From: Streptomyces stelliscabiei
GTDB lineage: Bacteria > Actinomycetota > Actinomycetes > Streptomycetales > Streptomycetaceae
Direction of reading: 5' to 3'
NCBI RefSeq assembly: GCF_014873495.1
Contig: NZ_JADBGF010000001.1
Coordinates: 1,736,001-1,800,000 of the forward strand
DNA length: 64,000 nt
Shown here: positions 17,494-26,273 of the stretch, piece by piece
Position numbering within the stretch: position 1 is the first letter of the stretch
Layout of the letters: the number at the start of each line of letters is the position of its first letter
The notes under the pieces: generated by a model
What the model saw: the letters and a program-made list of their open reading frames with translations, nothing else
What the model was told of the DNA's origin: nothing
The model's database searches: none
Position numbers and translations under genes: made by a program

Positions 17494-18212
17494 GGCGTCG
17501 CCCCGATCTCCCGGGTCAGCTCCAGACCGAGCAGCCGGTCCGCGTAGGCGTACGTCTCGAACCGCGCGCCGTCCGGAATGTCCCGAGCCCCCTCGACGCC
17601 GCGCAGCACGTCGAGCATCGCGCGTACGTCGAGATCGTCCTCCCAGGCGTCCCTCAGGGCCTGACGTACGGGCTCGGGGACCGGTTTCGACGGCTGTGTC
17701 GCCCAGGCCGCCACCGACTTGCGCCAGTGGTCGAGCGTGTCGGCGGCCTCGGTGAGGGTGGTGGCGTCGAGGGTGACCGGGGTGCGGCGGGGGTGGCTGA
17801 GGAGAGCGAGCCGCAGGGCGGTACCCGCCACGGCCGTCTCGCCCGCCCCCGTCAGGGCGCCGACCTCGACCTCGATGCCGGTGGCGGTGGCGGTGGCGGT
17901 GGCGGTGGCGGTGGCGGTGGCGGCCGTCTCCCCCGAGCCGGTCACGTGCAGTAGCTGCCGCCCGCCCCGCGTCCCGGAGGGTTCGCTTGGCCGGATGCCC
18001 AGGTCGTCGGCGCGCTGCCGCAGTGCGGCAGGCGGGTCGGCGACGAAGAGGACGGCGCTCCCGCCGAGTTCGAGAGCGCGGGCGAGGACGTCGGCGACCA
18101 GCAGGACGCGCAGGGCCGAGGGGTCGTCCCCCGGCACATGGGCATGGACCCGGGTGAGCGCCCTGCGGATCTCGGCGGGCTCGCCGGTCCGGGCGTCAGT
18201 GATACGCAGCAC
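17490..18212 (-). CDS. CysRS-like protein without catalytic core
   Basis: A 240-aa protein whose C-terminal part (about residues 150-238, LDHWRKSVAAWATQPSKPVP, then ALRDAWEDDLDVRAMLDVLR) resembles the helical end of the class I cysteinyl-tRNA synthetase core. Its N-terminus (TRVHAHVPGDDPSALRVLLV) looks like the CP1/Rossmann part. The HIGH and KMSKS signatures of a working synthetase are absent, so charging of tRNA is unlikely. Between the halves lies an uninterrupted Ala-Thr run of 14 residues encoded by seven copies of a hexanucleotide. It is coupled to the SixA phosphatase. Assignment rests on pattern memory; function unknown. Confidence 0.6.
   Translation of the reverse strand: MLRITDARTGEPAEIRRALTRVHAHVPGDDPSALRVLLVADVLARALELGGSAVLFVADPPAALRQRADDLGIRPSEPSGTRGGRQLLHVTGSGETAATATATATATATATGIEVEVGALTGAGETAVAGTALRLALLSHPRRTPVTLDATTLTEAADTLDHWRKSVAAWATQPSKPVPEPVRQALRDAWEDDLDVRAMLDVLRGVEGARDIPDGARFETYAYADRLLGLELTREIGATP
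17880..17921 (+). repeat. hexanucleotide microsatellite (GGTGGC)7 in coding sequence
   Basis: Seven perfect copies of GGTGGC on the plus strand encode (Ala-Thr)7 in the minus-strand CysRS-like gene. Copy-number change would lengthen or shorten the linker without breaking the frame. Confidence 0.95.
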
Positions 18213-18295
18213 GGGGTGAGCGTAGGCGCGGGAACGGCCGAACGCAGTGCGGACGACGGCATTCCGGACAGCGAGCCGGACATCAGCCGACCGCC

Positions 18296-18343
18296 GGGCC
18301 GGTCACGGAGCCGGTCACCGACCCGGCCACCGAGCCGGCCACC
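18296..18343. repeat. 12-bp imperfect tandem repeat, four copies
   Basis: GGGCCGGTCACG, GAGCCGGTCACC, GACCCGGCCACC and GAGCCGGCCACC stand head to tail in the 209-bp spacer between the CysRS-like and CoA-binding genes. The spacer must also hold both divergent promoters. Confidence 0.7.
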
Positions 18344-18421
18344 GAAGGAACGGAGGCCCGGGAATCGCCGAGCGCCGCCCGCTGTTGCCCCAGGGCATAC
18401 GGCCCGAACAGAGGAGACGGC

Positions 18422-18838
18422 ATGTACGGCGACCCCGCCACGATCCGCAAGGTGCTGACGGAACTCGGCGACACCTGGGCCGTCGTGGGCCTGTCCAACA
18501 ACCGCAACCGCGCGGCGTACGGCGTCGCGGAGGTCCTCCAGCGCTACGGCAAGCGGGTCGTCCCCGTGCACCCCCAGGCCGAGACGGTCCACGGCGAGCA
18601 GGGCTACGCCTCGCTCTCCGACATCCCCTTCCCGGTCGACGTCGTCGACGTCTTCGTCAACAGCGACCTCGCGGGCCCCGTCGCCGACGAGGCCGCCCGG
18701 ATCGGGGCCAAGGCGGTCTGGTTCCAACTGGGCGTGCTCGACGAGGACGCCTACCACCGAACCCGCGAGGCAGGCCTGGACATGATCATGGACCGCTGCC
18801 CGGCGATAGAGATCCCCCGCCTGCCCGCCACCTCCTGA
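18422..18838 (+). CDS. CoA-binding domain protein (YccU type)
   Basis: A 138-aa single-domain Rossmann protein of the CoA-binding family. The nucleotide-binding start TWAVVGLSNNRNRAAYGVAE (about residues 18-37) and the later IGAKAVWFQLGVLDEDAY and MDRCPAIE blocks are the YccU pattern. The family resembles the CoA-binding half of succinyl-CoA synthetase but lacks catalytic partners; its cellular role is not known. A GGAG ribosome binding site lies about 7 nt before the ATG (18422). Confidence 0.9.
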   Translation: MYGDPATIRKVLTELGDTWAVVGLSNNRNRAAYGVAEVLQRYGKRVVPVHPQAETVHGEQGYASLSDIPFPVDVVDVFVNSDLAGPVADEAARIGAKAVWFQLGVLDEDAYHRTREAGLDMIMDRCPAIEIPRLPATS

Positions 18839-18997
18839 ACCGGTCGGCGAGACGCACGACCACACCGGCCGCCCACGGCCTCAGGGCACGGTCCAAGAAC
18901 CCTCGTCCAGGCTTCACGCGCCTCAGCGCTGACGCGGCGCAGGGCGACGGCGGCACCCAGCCCGGCGTCGGCACAGGGTGGCGTCGGCGCAGGCCCG

Positions 18998-19210
18998 GGG
19001 ACTGACGCGAGGCCAGGGGCTGACGCGGGGCCGGGGGCTTACGCAGGGCCGCGGGCTCACGCGAGGCCAGGGGCTTACGCAGGGCCGCGGGCTCACGCGA
19101 GGCCAGGGGCTTACGCAGGGCCGCGGGCTCACGCGAGGCCAGGGGCTTACGCAGGGCCGCGGGCTCACGCGAGGCCAGGGGCTTACGCAGGGCCGCGGGC
19201 TCACGCGACG
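18998..19210. repeat. 36-bp tandem repeat array, five near-identical units
   Basis: A GCTTACGC core recurs at 19037, 19073, 19109, 19145 and 19181, exactly 36 bp apart, each followed by AGGGCCGCGGGCTCACGCGA. Each 36-bp unit is two diverged 18-bp halves, and two more degenerate halves precede the array. Both strands stay open across it because 36 is a multiple of three, but the resulting 12-residue repeats look like a by-product. It sits in the 540-bp spacer between the CoA-binding and universal-stress genes. Confidence 0.9.
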
Positions 19211-19237
19211 GTTCGCGGGCGCGTGGCCGTTCTTTTC

Positions 19238-19289
19238 AGGGGCGCGGGGAACTGCGCGACCAGCCCCCACCCACCCGCAGCCGACGAAC
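19238..19289. repeat. dispersed intergenic element, copy 1
   Basis: AGGGGCGCGGGGAACTGCGC followed by GACCAGCC and, after a variable stretch, CCGCAGCCGACGAAC. A second copy lies at 37230-37282. I recall the same core downstream of many genes in Streptomyces genomes. It follows the 36-bp array and precedes the 3' end of the convergent stress protein gene. Confidence 0.75.
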
Positions 19290-19380
19290 GCGCCCGCGAG
19301 CGGGGGCGAAGGGGCGGCAGCCCCTGGGGACGGGGCGGGTAGGGGCGGCGGGGGCGAAAGAGGCCCTGGCACCCGGGACG

Positions 19381-20343
19381 TCACTCATGCGCGACCACCA
19401 CCACGGGCACCCCCGCATGGTGAAGCACCGCATGCACGACCGGCCCCACATGCACCCCCACGGGCGAATGCCGCACCCGCCGCCCGACCACCAGAAGAGA
19501 CGCGTCCCGAGAAGCCTCCAGCAGATGCTCCGCCGCCTTCCCCCGCCGCGACTCCTCCACCACCACGACCCCGGGAAACTCCCGCCGCCACGGCACCAGC
19601 ACCTCACGCAACGTACCGGCCTCCACCTCCCCCACATCGGCATCGAGATCGGCCTCCAGACCGGGCCGCTCCCGCAGCCCGGAGTGCGGCGGCGGACGCC
19701 AGTCATGGAGAATCCGCAACGGCGCCCCCCGCGCCTCGGCCGCCTCGAACGCGAACCGGATCAAGGTGTGATCGGGCTGCACGGTGTCGAGACCGAGCAC
19801 GACGGGCCGGAACGGGGTCACGGCGGACGACACCCCGGCCGCGCCCGGCGCATGCTCGTCCGCGGCCCTCTCCCCCGCCCGCACGAGCACCACCGGCCGC
19901 TCGGTATGCGCGACGACATGCAGCCCCACGGACCCGAGCAGGAACCCGGCGAGACCGCTCAGCCCACGGGAACCCAGCACCAGCAGGTCCCCACCGTGCG
20001 CGACCCGCACCAGCTCCTCGCTCGCCCGCCCCGTCAACTGCTCGACGCTGACGTCGACCTCGGAGTGCCGCTGCCGTATCCCGTCGGCGGCCTCCCGCAG
20101 CAGCTTCCCGACCCCGGTCTCCGCCGCGGAGCCCGGCCCCGCCCGCCCGTCCCGCCCGTCCTGGCCCTCGGGTGCCGTCTCCGTGTCCAGCACCGGCGGC
20201 CGCCCCATCGGCTCGGGCACCGGCTCCCAGACGTTGACCAGCCGCAACGGCAACGCACGGAGCCGCGCCTCCCGGGCCGCCCACTCGGCGGCGGCCAGGC
20301 TCTCGCGCGAACCGTCGATACCCACGGTGACGGTGCGGAACAT
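19381..20343 (-). CDS. tandem-domain universal stress protein
   Basis: A 320-aa protein with two UspA domains (about residues 1-155 and 170-320). Domain 1 opens with MFRTVTVGIDGSRESLAAAE and has the ATP-binding G-x2-G-x9-G(S) region in LVLGSRGLSGLAGFLLGSVG. Domain 2 opens with FRPVVLGLDTV and ends with HHAGVPVVVV, its nucleotide loop being less canonical. The start at 20343 is chosen because AGGAGGT (20351-20357 in reverse) lies 7 nt upstream; an in-frame start at 20388 would add 15 residues without a good ribosome binding site. It probably acts in stress survival or dormancy. Confidence 0.9.
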   Translation of the reverse strand: MFRTVTVGIDGSRESLAAAEWAAREARLRALPLRLVNVWEPVPEPMGRPPVLDTETAPEGQDGRDGRAGPGSAAETGVGKLLREAADGIRQRHSEVDVSVEQLTGRASEELVRVAHGGDLLVLGSRGLSGLAGFLLGSVGLHVVAHTERPVVLVRAGERAADEHAPGAAGVSSAVTPFRPVVLGLDTVQPDHTLIRFAFEAAEARGAPLRILHDWRPPPHSGLRERPGLEADLDADVGEVEAGTLREVLVPWRREFPGVVVVEESRRGKAAEHLLEASRDASLLVVGRRVRHSPVGVHVGPVVHAVLHHAGVPVVVVAHE

Positions 20344-20420
20344 GGGCGCACCTCCTGAGGTCGAGGTCTGTTTCCAGCATCGCCGCATGGCGGCGGATCC
20401 GCAGGGGCGAGAATCGGTCC

Positions 20421-20789
20421 ATGCTGAGCATCGGTTCCGTGGTGATGGGCGCGTCCGACGTACGGCGGGCCACAGCGTTCTGGACGCAGGCCCTCGGCTA
20501 CGTCCCCCGTGAGGAGCCGGAGGACGACTGGGTCGTGCTGGTGCATCCGCAGGGCACCGGCCCCCAGCTCTCCCTGGGCCTCAGCGAGACCCCGGTGCAG
20601 GAGCGCCCCCGGGTGCACCTGGACCTCTACGCGGGCGACGCGGAGGCACAGGCGGCGGAGGTCGAACGGCTGCTGGGCCTGGGAGCACACCGCGTCCGGT
20701 GGGACGCCTACCCGGAGGGTGCCGACTTCGTCGTACTCGCCGACCCGGAGGGCAACCGCTTCTGCGTGATCGACACCGGCGGGGCGTAG
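20421..20789 (+). CDS. VOC-superfamily (glyoxalase-fold) protein
   Basis: A 122-aa single-domain protein with the paired beta-alpha-beta-beta-beta modules of the vicinal-oxygen-chelate fold: VVMGASDVRRATAFWTQALG in the first half and a closing VVLADPEGNRFCVID in the second. Such proteins are metal-dependent isomerases or dioxygenases, or drug-binding resistance proteins. Nothing in the sequence points to one substrate. It is divergent from the universal stress gene, 77 bp apart. Confidence 0.88.
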   Translation: MLSIGSVVMGASDVRRATAFWTQALGYVPREEPEDDWVVLVHPQGTGPQLSLGLSETPVQERPRVHLDLYAGDAEAQAAEVERLLGLGAHRVRWDAYPEGADFVVLADPEGNRFCVIDTGGA

Positions 20790-20822
20790 GACCGGGGCAG
20801 GGCCGAACCGCCCCCGCTCGCG

Positions 20823-22405
20823 TCACACCGGGATCAGCCGCGTCACCAGCTCCCCCAGCCGCCGCGCGTTCCGGCAGGCGTGCATGTCGACGATCTCGGC
20901 GTAGACAAGGGCGGCGGAGTCGCCCGTGCCCCACTGTTCGGGCGACTCGGGGTTCAGCCAGTGGACGCGGCGGGCGCGGGCCGCGATCCGGCGCAGTGCC
21001 TCCGCGTGGGGGTCGAACCCGTTGGTGCGGGCGTCCCCGAGCACGATCACCGACGTACGCGGTCCGACCGCGTCGAGGTGGCGCTCGGCGAACTCCCCGA
21101 GCGCGGCACCGTAGTCGCTGCTGCCGTGCCACCCGGAGACCGTGGCCTCGCCGACGATCCGGCGGCCGAGTTCGGCGGGATCGGCCTCGCCGTTGGTGAC
21201 GAGGCGGGTGACCTCGTCGACGCGGTTGACGAACGCGTACACCCGCACCTTGCTGAACTGGTCCCGCATCGCCTGCACCAGCAGCATCGTGAAGTTCGCG
21301 AACCCGGCGACCGACCCGGACACGTCACAGAGCAGCACGATCTCCGGGCGTGCGGGCCGATGGCGCCGGTAGGCGGGCCGTAGCGGCACACCGCCGGTGG
21401 ACAGCGAGCGCCGGAGCGTGCGCCGGATGTCGATCTGGCCGCGCGCCGCCCTGCGCCGCCGGGCAGCCAGCCGGGTCGCGAGCTTGCGGGCCAACGGCTG
21501 GACCGTGCGCCGCAGTTCGACGAGTTGTTCGCGGCTCGCGACGAGGAAGTCGACCTGGTCGGCGCTGGGTGCGATGCCCCGCTGGGCGATCATCTCCGCG
21601 CCCCGGCGCTCGGCGACCCGCCGTCGCGCCTCCGTTCGTACCCGGTTCCGGAAGTCCTCGATACGGCGCCGGATCTCGTCGGCGTCCAGCCGATCGGTGA
21701 ACCCGCCCGCACCGAGACCGGACCCACCACCGGTCCCAAAACCCAAGTCCGAGCCCGAGGCCGTCCCCGTCCCAGCACCCGCACCCGCACCCGCACCCGA
21801 ACCCGAACCGAACGTGAGCCCGCCACCGAATCCCATACGGAACCCGCCCCCGGCCCCGCCCCCACCCCCCGCACCGGAGAACCCGACGCCCTCGCCCTCC
21901 GCCCCACCGGCCCGCGAACCCGCCAGGATCCGTGCCAGCAGCGTCTGCGGGCGGAGACGGTCCAGCGTCTGGTGGGCGGACCAACCGTCCGCACCCGGGG
22001 AACCGTAACGGCCGAGCAACTCCACGGCCTCGGCCGCGAGCCGGTTGAGCATCGCGGTGTCGTTCGCGGCCAACGCCTCGGCCAGCCGGTCGCGCAACTC
22101 GTCCCGGTCCCCGGCGGACGCACTCCGCGCGCCCGCCAACTCCCCCACCCCGAGCGGGAAGTACAGCTCGAAGGCCGTGTCGAACACGCCACGCTGCCGG
22201 TCGGCGCGCAGCAGCGCCGCCGCCAGCCCCTCCCGGATCCGCTCCCGGTCGGTGAGGCCCAGCACCTCCAGGACGGCGGCCGCGTCCACGGTCTCGCCGG
22301 GCCCGATCCGTATCCCGTGGCCGCGCAACGCCCGCACGAACGCGGTCAGCCGGTCGGGGAGTGTGGATCCCGGCGACGTACCGTTCGCGCCGCGGGCCCC
22401 GGCGC

Positions 22406-22409
<4 letters not shown>
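20823..22409 (-). CDS. VWA (CoxE-like) domain protein partner of MoxR
   Basis: A 528-aa protein with a C-terminal CoxE-type von Willebrand A domain. Its MIDAS metal site is visible in LLCDVSGSVAGFANFTMLLV (about residue 360). An N-terminal helical domain (about 10-165) is separated from it by a Gly-rich linker with stretches of GAGAGAG around residues 175-235, encoded partly by a hexanucleotide repeat. MoxR ATPases and VWA proteins usually work as a pair, remodelling or inserting metal into a client enzyme. The start at 22409 overlaps the stop of the MoxR gene by 4 bp, so the two are coupled. No client enzyme is encoded beside them. Confidence 0.9.
21774..21810 (+). repeat. hexanucleotide repeat in the VWA gene linker
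   Basis: GCACCC and related GAACCC units repeat about six times, encoding the alternating Gly-Ala/Gly-Ser linker of the VWA protein on the minus strand. Confidence 0.8.
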
Positions 22410-23419
<1,010 letters not shown>

Positions 23420-23554
23420 GTGGCCGCTCCCCTCACCCGGCGTACGAGGCCGCTCCCCGACACCGCCTCCAAGTTACCAAGCGGTCGCTTTGAATGTCCG
23501 GCTCGAATGTCCCGGCCCGAATGTCCCGGCCCATCGCCCGTCGGCACGCGGCTG

Positions 23555-24211
23555 CTACGCGGTCACGACGAGCCGCTCCACCAGGTCCGCCCATCCCAGC
23601 TCCAGCCGGTCGAGGGACATCCCCCGCCGCTGCACCAGATGATCGACGAGGCCGATGTCCAGACAGCCCAGCAGGGTCTGTGCCAGCAGCTCGATGTCAC
23701 CCGTCGCCCGCGCGCGGCGCAGCAGCATGCACAGGTGGCCCAGGCGGAGCTGGTTGGCCGGGCTGGTGTGACGGCGGGAGACGTCCGCACCGGCGGCGAG
23801 GTAGAGGTCGCGATGGGCGTACTCGTGCCGGATGACGGCGACGCCGAAGGCCCGGAGCCGGTCCAGGGCGGGCGCGTCGGGACCGAGGGGTGGCGGGCCG
23901 GTCAGGAACGCGGCCTGCAGCTCCCGCTCATGGTGGTCGAGAAGCGCGAGCATGAGCCCGATCCGGTCCCCGAACCGCCGGAAGACGGTGCCCTTGCCCA
24001 CCTCGGCGGCGGTCGCCACGGCTTCCATGGTCAGATTGGCGGCACCGCAGTCCGCCGCCAGCCGGGCGGCGACCTCCAGCAGCCGGGTGCGGTTGCGGGC
24101 CGCGTCCGCGCGCAGGCGGGGCTGGTCGGGGGCGGCAGGGGTGAGGTTCAGCAGTCCGTCGAGGGGGTCGGGATCCTGAGGCGCCGGGAAGGGCGGCAGC
24201 GACTCTTTCAT
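23555..24211 (-). CDS. TetR-family repressor
   Basis: A 218-aa TetR-type regulator from the ATG at 24211. The DNA-binding domain is at about residues 32-85: ARLAADCGAANLTMEAVATA and AEVGKGTVFRRFGDRIGLML, the recognition helix containing KGTVFRRF. A divergent C-terminal ligand-binding domain follows. It is divergent from an FMN-reductase gene, and the 120-bp spacer holds two matching inverted repeats, so it very likely represses both. The open frame continues upstream to 24304, but that would read through both operators. Confidence 0.92.
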   Translation of the reverse strand: MKESLPPFPAPQDPDPLDGLLNLTPAAPDQPRLRADAARNRTRLLEVAARLAADCGAANLTMEAVATAAEVGKGTVFRRFGDRIGLMLALLDHHERELQAAFLTGPPPLGPDAPALDRLRAFGVAVIRHEYAHRDLYLAAGADVSRRHTSPANQLRLGHLCMLLRRARATGDIELLAQTLLGCLDIGLVDHLVQRRGMSLDRLELGWADLVERLVVTA

Positions 24212-24242
24212 GAAAAGAGCGTAACGCTCACCACAGAAAAGT

Positions 24243-24254
24243 GGACCCCGGTCC
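24243..24254. promoter_or_regulatory. TetR operator, copy 1
   Basis: GGACC-CC-GGTCC, identical in its core to the second copy 34 bp away, in the spacer between the TetR and FMN-reductase genes. Confidence 0.7.
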
Positions 24255-24274
24255 GGATAGCTGCTACAAATTTC

Positions 24275-24292
24275 AACGGACCCCGGTCCGTT
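24275..24292. promoter_or_regulatory. TetR operator, copy 2
   Basis: AACGGACC-CC-GGTCCGTT, an 8-bp-arm perfect inverted repeat, 39 bp before the reductase start. The better of the two copies and nearer that gene. Confidence 0.75.
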
Positions 24293-24331
24293 TAACTTCG
24301 CCACGCGCTTATCCCTGCTAGGAGTCAGCTC

Positions 24332-24892
24332 ATGTCCGTACGCATCCTCGCGCTCGTCGGCAGCCTTCGCGCCGGTTCACACAACCGCCAGCTCGCCGAG
24401 GCCGCCGTGAAGCACGCCCCGGAGGGCGTCACGATCGAGCTGTACGAGGGCCTGGCCGACGTCCCGTTCTACAACGAGGACATCGACAACGAGGCCGCCC
24501 TTCCGGCCACCGCCGCCCGTCTGCGCGAGGCCGCCAACCAGGTCGACGGCTTCCTGCTCTTCTCCCCCGAGTACAACGGCACCATCCCGGCCGTCCTGAA
24601 GAACGCCATCGACTGGCTGTCCCGCCCCTACGGCGCCGGCTCCTTCACCGGCAAGCCGGTCGCCGTGGTCGGCACCGCGTACGGCCAGTTCGGCGGCGTG
24701 TGGGCGCAGGACGAGACCCGCAAGGCCGCCGGCATCGCCGGCGCCACGGTCCTGGAGGACGCCAAGCTGTCCATCCCCGGTTCGGTCGTCCGCTTCGCCG
24801 AGACCCACCCGGCGGACGACGCCGAGGTCGTCACCGGCCTGACCGAGGTCCTGCAGCAGCTCGGCGCCCAGGCCGGCTCCGCCGCCGCCTGA
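24332..24892 (+). CDS. NADPH-dependent FMN reductase
   Basis: A 186-aa flavodoxin-fold protein of the FMN-reductase family. The phosphate-binding loop is ALVGSLRAGSHNRQLAEAA (about residues 7-25), and the SPEYNGTIPAVLKNAIDWLS block (about 80-100) is the most conserved signature of this group, closing the flavin site. It should reduce FMN, quinones, azo compounds or similar with NAD(P)H. GGAG precedes the ATG at 24332. The twin TetR operators indicate induction by a compound sensed by the divergent repressor. Confidence 0.93.
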   Translation: MSVRILALVGSLRAGSHNRQLAEAAVKHAPEGVTIELYEGLADVPFYNEDIDNEAALPATAARLREAANQVDGFLLFSPEYNGTIPAVLKNAIDWLSRPYGAGSFTGKPVAVVGTAYGQFGGVWAQDETRKAAGIAGATVLEDAKLSIPGSVVRFAETHPADDAEVVTGLTEVLQQLGAQAGSAAA

Positions 24893-24978
24893 TCACCGCC
24901 GCGCCGTACGACGCCGGGTTCCGGGCCAGACGCCCGGGGCCCGGCGTCGGCGTTCCGGCACCCCGGCACCCCTGCCTC

Positions 24979-25022
24979 TGCTGGAGGGTCTGGGGGTCAG
25001 GCGACCCCCAGACCCTCCAGCA
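24979..25022. terminator. perfect 20-bp-stem hairpin, likely bidirectional terminator
   Basis: TGCTGGAGGGTCTGGGGGTC (24979-24998) and its exact reverse complement (25003-25022) are separated by 4 nt. It lies between the convergent FMN-reductase and YbaK genes; the right arm is the last codons of YbaK (LEGLGV) and the left arm reaches into its stop codon. No T-run follows, as is usual in Streptomyces. Confidence 0.85.
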
Positions 25023-25554
25023 CGACCGCGTTCGGCAGCTCCGCGAACGCCTTCCCCGGCACCAGCAGCTTGCCGCGCCGCCGCCCGCTGCCGACCAGGA
25101 CGTACGGCAGGTCGACCACGGCGGAGTCCACCAGGACGGGCCACGACGCGGGAAGCCCGACGGGGGTGATGCCGCCGTACTCCATCCCGGTCTCGCCGGT
25201 GGCGGTGTCCATCGACGCGAACGAGGCCTTGCGGGCGCCGAGTCGGCGGCGGACCACGCCGTTGACGTCGACCCGGGTGGTGGAGAGCACGACACACGCG
25301 GCCAGACTCGACCCGCCACCGCGCCTGCCCGCGACGACCACGCAGTTCGCGGACTTTTCGAGCAGGTCCTGACCGTAGTGCTGGACGAACACGGCGGTGT
25401 CGGCCCACTCCGGGTCCGTCTCGACGTACAGGATCCGGTCGGCGGGCACACTGCCGGGCCAGGCGCGGACGGCGTCGGCGACCGGGCCGACGAGGTCGTC
25501 GAGGCAGTCGGGGGCGGGCGTGGCGTGGTCGAAGTTCCCGATGGGTGCGCGCAT
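24997..25554 (-). CDS. YbaK/ProX-type aminoacyl-tRNA deacylase
   Basis: A 185-aa single-domain editing protein of the YbaK family (start ATG at 25554; a GTG at 25563 is also possible). Conserved blocks include an early FVQHYGQDLLEKSANCVVVA, the KASFASMDTATGETGMEYGG region holding the family lysine and acidic residues, and TPVGLP. Such proteins hydrolyse mischarged tRNAs such as Cys-tRNAPro or Ala-tRNAPro. Its last codons double as one arm of a perfect hairpin. Confidence 0.85.
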   Translation of the reverse strand: MRAPIGNFDHATPAPDCLDDLVGPVADAVRAWPGSVPADRILYVETDPEWADTAVFVQHYGQDLLEKSANCVVVAGRRGGGSSLAACVVLSTTRVDVNGVVRRRLGARKASFASMDTATGETGMEYGGITPVGLPASWPVLVDSAVVDLPYVLVGSGRRRGKLLVPGKAFAELPNAVVLEGLGVA

Positions 25555-25597
25555 GGGCGGCACGGTAACAAAGGCCGGTCGGCGGCCGGGACGGCCC

Positions 25598-26170
25598 TCA
25601 GGGCACGGCCGGCACCGACACCGTCAGCACCATGTGCGTCGGCACGTCCCCCCGATTCGCGTACTCGTGCGCCGCGTTGGCCTCGAAGGTGACGCTCGCA
25701 CCGGCCGGCACGCGATACTCCGTGCCCCCGACGGTGAGGGTCAGCTCCCCCTGCGTGACATGCGCGATCTCGACCGTGCCCACGGGGTGCGGGTCCGAGC
25801 GGCTGCCCTCCCCCGGCATCAGCAGCCAGTCCCACATCTCCAGCGGGCCGGGCGCCTCCGCTCCGGCCAGCAGCTTGCTGTGGCTGCCCGCCTCGGTGTG
25901 CCAGAGCCGGACCACCTGCTCGGCCGGGACGATCCGGACCTTGGGCCCCCGCTCGTAGTCGAGCAGCGTGGTGATGCTGACGCCGAGCGCGTCCCCGATC
26001 TTGACGACGGTGCCGATGCTGGGGTTGGTGCGGGCCTGCTCGATCTGGATGAGCATGCCGCGGCTGACTCCGGCGCGGGTCGCGAGGGCGTCCAGGGTGA
26101 AACCCCGCTCGGTGCGCCAGCGCTTGACGTTGCGCGCCAGGGACTGGGTCAGCAGGTCGAGATCCGACAC
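25598..26170 (-). CDS. XRE-family regulator with C-terminal cupin
   Basis: A 190-aa regulator. The N-terminal HTH (about residues 10-65) has RGFTLDALATRAGVSRGMLI and then QIEQARTNPSIGTVVKIGDA. The C-terminal cupin (about 100-185) has the PHPVGTVEIAHV histidine motif and HEYANRG. I take the GTG at 26170 (VSDLDLLTQSLARNVKRWR) as start because relatives begin there and GGACGGA precedes it; a frame open to 26239 would make a 10-bp-arm inverted repeat coding. HTH-cupin proteins often control amino-acid or polyamine genes. Target unknown. Confidence 0.88.
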   Translation of the reverse strand: MSDLDLLTQSLARNVKRWRTERGFTLDALATRAGVSRGMLIQIEQARTNPSIGTVVKIGDALGVSITTLLDYERGPKVRIVPAEQVVRLWHTEAGSHSKLLAGAEAPGPLEMWDWLLMPGEGSRSDPHPVGTVEIAHVTQGELTLTVGGTEYRVPAGASVTFEANAAHEYANRGDVPTHMVLTVSVPAVP

Positions 26171-26191
26171 ATTCCGTCCAATGTTCTCGAT

Positions 26192-26219
26192 ACGGGGGTT
26201 CACCGCGGCGAACCCCCGT
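26192..26219. promoter_or_regulatory. inverted repeat upstream of the XRE-cupin gene
   Basis: ACGGGGGTTC and GAACCCCCGT, perfect 10-bp arms around 8 nt, 22 bp upstream of the chosen GTG start. A good autoregulatory operator candidate. Confidence 0.55.
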
Positions 26220-26273
26220 GTGGTGCACCGGACACGCACCGAACTGTACTGCGGGGGCCGGGCCCCCGAGCCG

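Noticed and set aside
18998..19210. CRISPR-like array
   Set aside because: The 36-bp units are contiguous with no unique spacers and no cas genes are nearby, so it is a plain tandem repeat.
18978..20051. Plus-strand frame of 357 codons covering the 36-bp repeats
   Set aside because: Its repeats arise because 36 is a multiple of three, and its second half runs antisense through the stress protein gene.
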